Made by a program: the position numbers and the translations under genes. From NCBI GenBank assembly GCA_029858305.1, contig JAOUFI010000005.1:18508-82507 (forward strand): DNA of 64,000 nucleotides, written 5' to 3'. Shown piece by piece: positions 61,250 through 64,000 of the stretch. The stretch comes from Candidatus Thorarchaeota archaeon. Lineage in GTDB: Archaea; Asgardarchaeota; Thorarchaeia; Thorarchaeales; Thorarchaeaceae. The stretch's first letter is position 1; each line of letters starts with the position of its first letter. The notes under the pieces were generated by a model. That model had not been told where the DNA came from and did not search any database. It saw only the letters and a program-made list of their open reading frames with translations.

Positions 61250-63944
61250 TAGAGCCTACCGGCACTAAATCATCAATTATGTCGAGTATGTGACCTATAA
61301 ATATTTGAGAGGAAAAATTCTCTAGAGGCACGATCTTTGCGTTTATCCCTTTTAGAACTCGTAATGAGCTACGATGATTTATGTTCTTCTCCATAGCCAT
61401 AAACTCGATTTGATATCTCTCTCGTTGTTTGATTGCTTGGATGAAAGGAAGATGTTCCTCATCATATTTACCGACCCCTCCTGAGAAGATGAGCAAGAGT
61501 GTCGGTCGAGCGGCTCCAAAATCCTCTAGATATTCAGCAATCGATCGATATGCTCCTACCGTGTCTTCTTGACCTCCTGTATCATTCACAGTATCAAGAA
61601 TAGAGTAGACTAATGAAACTAAAACTTCCTCCGATTGCAGATCTCCTAGGAATTCCACATATGAGCGTATTTCATCACCATGCTGAACTGAGAATTTCTC
61701 TGGAACTTCAGCAAAAGTAACGAACCCAAGTCTACCTTCGGTCTGGTTATGCCGAAGAGTATTCACAACCAAAAGAGAAGCCAGTGCTGCAATCTCAGAT
61801 CTTGTCGCATTGGGTGTTAGACCGTTAAGGAAAGTCTTGAGCTCCTGGATGTTGTTGGATAAGGCTTCAAGTTCCTGAGCTGCGGAATGCAAAGTCTTCA
61901 AGGATATATCACGTTTGCTCATATCCTTCCCCTTTGAGATACATATTACAACATTCATTTCTCTAAATGCTTGACTTGGTCTGAGAAAAGCACTCTCAGC
62001 GGGAACTACTCCTATCTGTTCTGAACCTAGTTGAGGTTCAGTCTGAGTGATGGCGAGAGTTAAAGGAATCTTCTTGGATCCCACAAATAACTTTGAATTA
62101 ATGCCGATAAGCTTGTTTCTGATGCGGTTTAAGATTTTCTTCTCATTTAGATGGATGTAGGAGAATAGTTCCGAATTTGTCATGGGCTTCTCTGATAGAT
62201 AGGACATCACAATTTTACGAATTTTGGAAATCTGACCTTCAAATTTGACAATATTGACAACTGATGAATTACTAAAACCATAAATTTCAGCATCATTTTC
62301 AGAAATAACTATTGATTTTTCAGTGCATCTAACATGCTCTCTTACAGAACCTGCACACCACCTTCCTGTTCGCGTACCTAATGCAAGTACATAGTCATCC
62401 CCTGACACTCCAATTGTTTCCATATCTGAAGGACACATAAGGAATATTCCTGGTTCTGTCTTAGCAATCTCAACTCCAAAATGAAGGGCTGCCATGATTT
62501 CATTTGGATTCCTAACTTGAAGGCATGAAAGCAATGCGTTATCGAACCGAACAAGTTGGGCAGGTGAGCCAAAGATGGGACCATCAAGTTTTGCATTTGC
62601 ACGTACTAATGTGTGAAGTAGTAAACTATCTCTCTTTGATACGCTCTCAGTAAATGCTTTACTCCACCCTGAGATCATCACTACACCATTCTTCTCCAGA
62701 ATAAGTGAGATGCTTGTTGCTTTTTCACTGTTAGGCTCATTTACTGTAACAACAGCACTGTCAAGATGTACTACTCCTCCTTCATCATTGACCATATGAT
62801 CAACAGAGAGCACTCTCATTATCTTTTTTGCATCTAATAATTGCAATATTCTAACAAGCTCATTCATCGCTGCCTTTCCGAGAGATTCCTCTGCCAAGAC
62901 TGATGATTTATTCTCTGAATAGACAACAAATGGCGGTCTTGGAGGTAATAGTGCCAATAGATTTCCTCCAAGAATTCTCTGGATCTCTTCAGCTGTTGCT
63001 GATAGATTTCTGCTAAGAAGGTAACTGACAATTTCGGATAGACTGTCTCCCAATTGTGTTTCAGGATATGATGAGGCGAACATAAGACGCCTAGACCATA
63101 AAGCATCACTCTGTTCTTTTTTCAGATGCCTGATTATTGTCGAGAGTGAGGATATTGATGCGCCTGCAGTAAGAAGTCGACTCTCTGGAATATCAAGAAG
63201 TCGGGTGATATCTCTCCCCCAATCTTTCTGACTCCGCGCCTTTAGTATTAACTTCGGAGTTTTTAGACCTGCTTCTTTTAAGAGAACCAGCCACCCAATA
63301 AGTGAGTCTAGGCAATCAGGAGAGTTTAATTCAATGAATATTGGTCTCTCGGATTTAATATGCGATAGCAAGTCAGTACGATTGGGCCCCCTAAGCGATT
63401 GTGACAAGTCTGCTGCACGTAGAATGCATCCCCAGCCTGTGGGTGTTCTACGGTTAAGTCTCATGTCCTGTAAGTGATATAACCTTGGACTTGTCGGTGG
63501 AATTGTTGACCAGATATGAACTGATTCCGTATTCGCTCTCTGTTGCGCAATTGGGAGCTTTGTTTCCCCCAACTCGATTAAAGGCTTTACAACAAGAAAA
63601 TCTACGAGCCAGCTTGATTTGGATAGCTCAGATGCTCCCTGCATAAAATCGCTAAGAAGTCGAGGTACTTTTAGATAGTCATAGGCTCTTCTAGGAAGGT
63701 ACTTGAAGGCTCCAGGATATTGCGCAGCAAAATCATGAAGCTGATTCTCAACCATATTGAAATATGAAAAGGCTCTGTCTGGATCAAATTTTCTGATGTA
63801 AGTCCCTGCACGTACGATACCGAGTTGTATTGATGCGTCAACGACAACGAAGCGACGAATCTCGTTTACTTCAATGTCTTCAACAACGATCATGATTACG
63901 ACCTCGGTAGCTATGGATTTCTCTGCAGGAGATGATATATGCAT
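61230..63944 (-). CDS. Pseudo-amidohydrolase, Cdc48-N-like and degenerate vWA fusion
   Basis: 904 residues. About 30-335 is an amidohydrolase-like TIM barrel: VVVDASIQLG sits where the HxH motif (DAHxHxG) belongs, and RRLMFASSYPETQLGD replaces the GSDxP motif, followed by ATAEEIQRILGGNLLALL. With His, His and Asp all replaced it should be inactive. Residues ~460-572 read as a Cdc48-N-like barrel (SDMETIGVSGDDYVLAL, ENDAEIYGFSNSSVVNIV), and ~575-635 are helical. Residues ~660-890 are a vWA fold with the MIDAS gone (ICISKGKDM, IFSGGVGKYDEE). The start ATG is at 63944; MIVVED at 63893 is possible. It converges on the four-gene cluster. Confidence 0.75.
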   Translation of the reverse strand: MHISSPAEKSIATEVVIMIVVEDIEVNEIRRFVVVDASIQLGIVRAGTYIRKFDPDRAFSYFNMVENQLHDFAAQYPGAFKYLPRRAYDYLKVPRLLSDFMQGASELSKSSWLVDFLVVKPLIELGETKLPIAQQRANTESVHIWSTIPPTSPRLYHLQDMRLNRRTPTGWGCILRAADLSQSLRGPNRTDLLSHIKSERPIFIELNSPDCLDSLIGWLVLLKEAGLKTPKLILKARSQKDWGRDITRLLDIPESRLLTAGASISSLSTIIRHLKKEQSDALWSRRLMFASSYPETQLGDSLSEIVSYLLSRNLSATAEEIQRILGGNLLALLPPRPPFVVYSENKSSVLAEESLGKAAMNELVRILQLLDAKKIMRVLSVDHMVNDEGGVVHLDSAVVTVNEPNSEKATSISLILEKNGVVMISGWSKAFTESVSKRDSLLLHTLVRANAKLDGPIFGSPAQLVRFDNALLSCLQVRNPNEIMAALHFGVEIAKTEPGIFLMCPSDMETIGVSGDDYVLALGTRTGRWCAGSVREHVRCTEKSIVISENDAEIYGFSNSSVVNIVKFEGQISKIRKIVMSYLSEKPMTNSELFSYIHLNEKKILNRIRNKLIGINSKLFVGSKKIPLTLAITQTEPQLGSEQIGVVPAESAFLRPSQAFREMNVVICISKGKDMSKRDISLKTLHSAAQELEALSNNIQELKTFLNGLTPNATRSEIAALASLLVVNTLRHNQTEGRLGFVTFAEVPEKFSVQHGDEIRSYVEFLGDLQSEEVLVSLVYSILDTVNDTGGQEDTVGAYRSIAEYLEDFGAARPTLLLIFSGGVGKYDEEHLPFIQAIKQRERYQIEFMAMEKNINHRSSLRVLKGINAKIVPLENFSSQIFIGHILDIIDDLVPVGSINESDV

Positions 63945-64000
63945 AGTGCCGATAGTAATCTAAATGATTTTTCAGTGAAAAACGCAATACTTTATCACGC

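Noticed and set aside
1-64000. CRISPR array, insertion sequence or prophage
   Set aside because: No evenly spaced repeats, transposase, integrase or phage genes were seen in any part of the window.

Overview
The window looks like a chromosomal piece of an archaeon, most likely an Asgard archaeon. That is an inference from content; there is no rRNA or other marker to place it. Archaeal signs are the D-aminoacyl-tRNA deacylase of the DtdA type, an ADP-forming acyl-CoA synthetase next to a BioD/DRTGG protein, PAC2, a cyclic-2,3-diphosphoglycerate-synthase-like GTPase and TATA-like boxes with GGAGG ribosome sites. Asgard-like signs are many long coiled-coil proteins, a longin-like protein, a Ras-like fold without GTPase motifs, PDCD5, and a winged helix with the E2F/DP signature. 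Coding density is about 90 percent. I saw no rRNA, tRNA, CRISPR array or insertion sequence.

Layout. 1-2.1 kb: small unknown genes, a winged-helix protein and a gene interrupted by one in-frame TGA. 2.1-10.3 kb: coiled-coil proteins around dtdA, ending in a giant TrmB-like winged-helix/coiled-coil/PLD-like protein. 10.3-19.6 kb: GNAT acetyltransferase, zinc-ribbon membrane protein, MIP18 protein, degenerate Ras-like protein with an acidic neighbour, E1-like enzyme, DUF362, aminotransferase, YkgJ-type protein, two tandem cysteine-rich paralogues, and a 46-residue ribbon-helix-helix protein absent from the ORF track. 19.8-31.2 kb: fatty-acyl/CoA block (ADP-forming synthetase, nitroreductase, SCP2-like protein, hydroxyacyl-CoA dehydrogenase, two crotonases, thiolase with DUF35 partner, MBL hydrolase). 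Its units are separated by hairpin-plus-T-tract terminators.

31.3-40.1 kb: a glycerol block. A glycerol kinase is followed by GlpA, GlpB and GlpC-like subunits of anaerobic glycerol-3-phosphate dehydrogenase, then an FAD oxidase resembling alkyl-DHAP synthase and a second CCG iron-sulfur protein; the last five genes are packed as an operon. This suggests glycerol-3-phosphate/DHAP interconversion linked to electron transfer, and possibly ether-lipid chemistry. 40.1-46 kb: radical SAM, GNAT, aldehyde dehydrogenase, RNA m5C methyltransferase, helical-repeat protein. 46-56 kb: PDCD5 with an apparent non-ATG start, TatD, PAC2, small unknown genes, a 7-TM protein, a longin-like/winged-helix protein, an EMAP-type tRNA-binding protein, a MazG-like protein, a PaaK-like adenylase, a membrane protein and the cDPG-synthase-like GTPase.

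56.2-64 kb is the most novel part. An E2F/DP-like regulator is preceded by three ATTCGGAA-type boxes. Next comes a cluster of three von Willebrand A proteins: one with an intact MIDAS and two with degenerate MIDAS sites fused to Cdc48-N-like beta-barrels. The largest also carries an amidohydrolase-like barrel that has lost its metal ligands. Two coiled-coil proteins are encoded between them. I infer a multi-protein assembly of unknown function.
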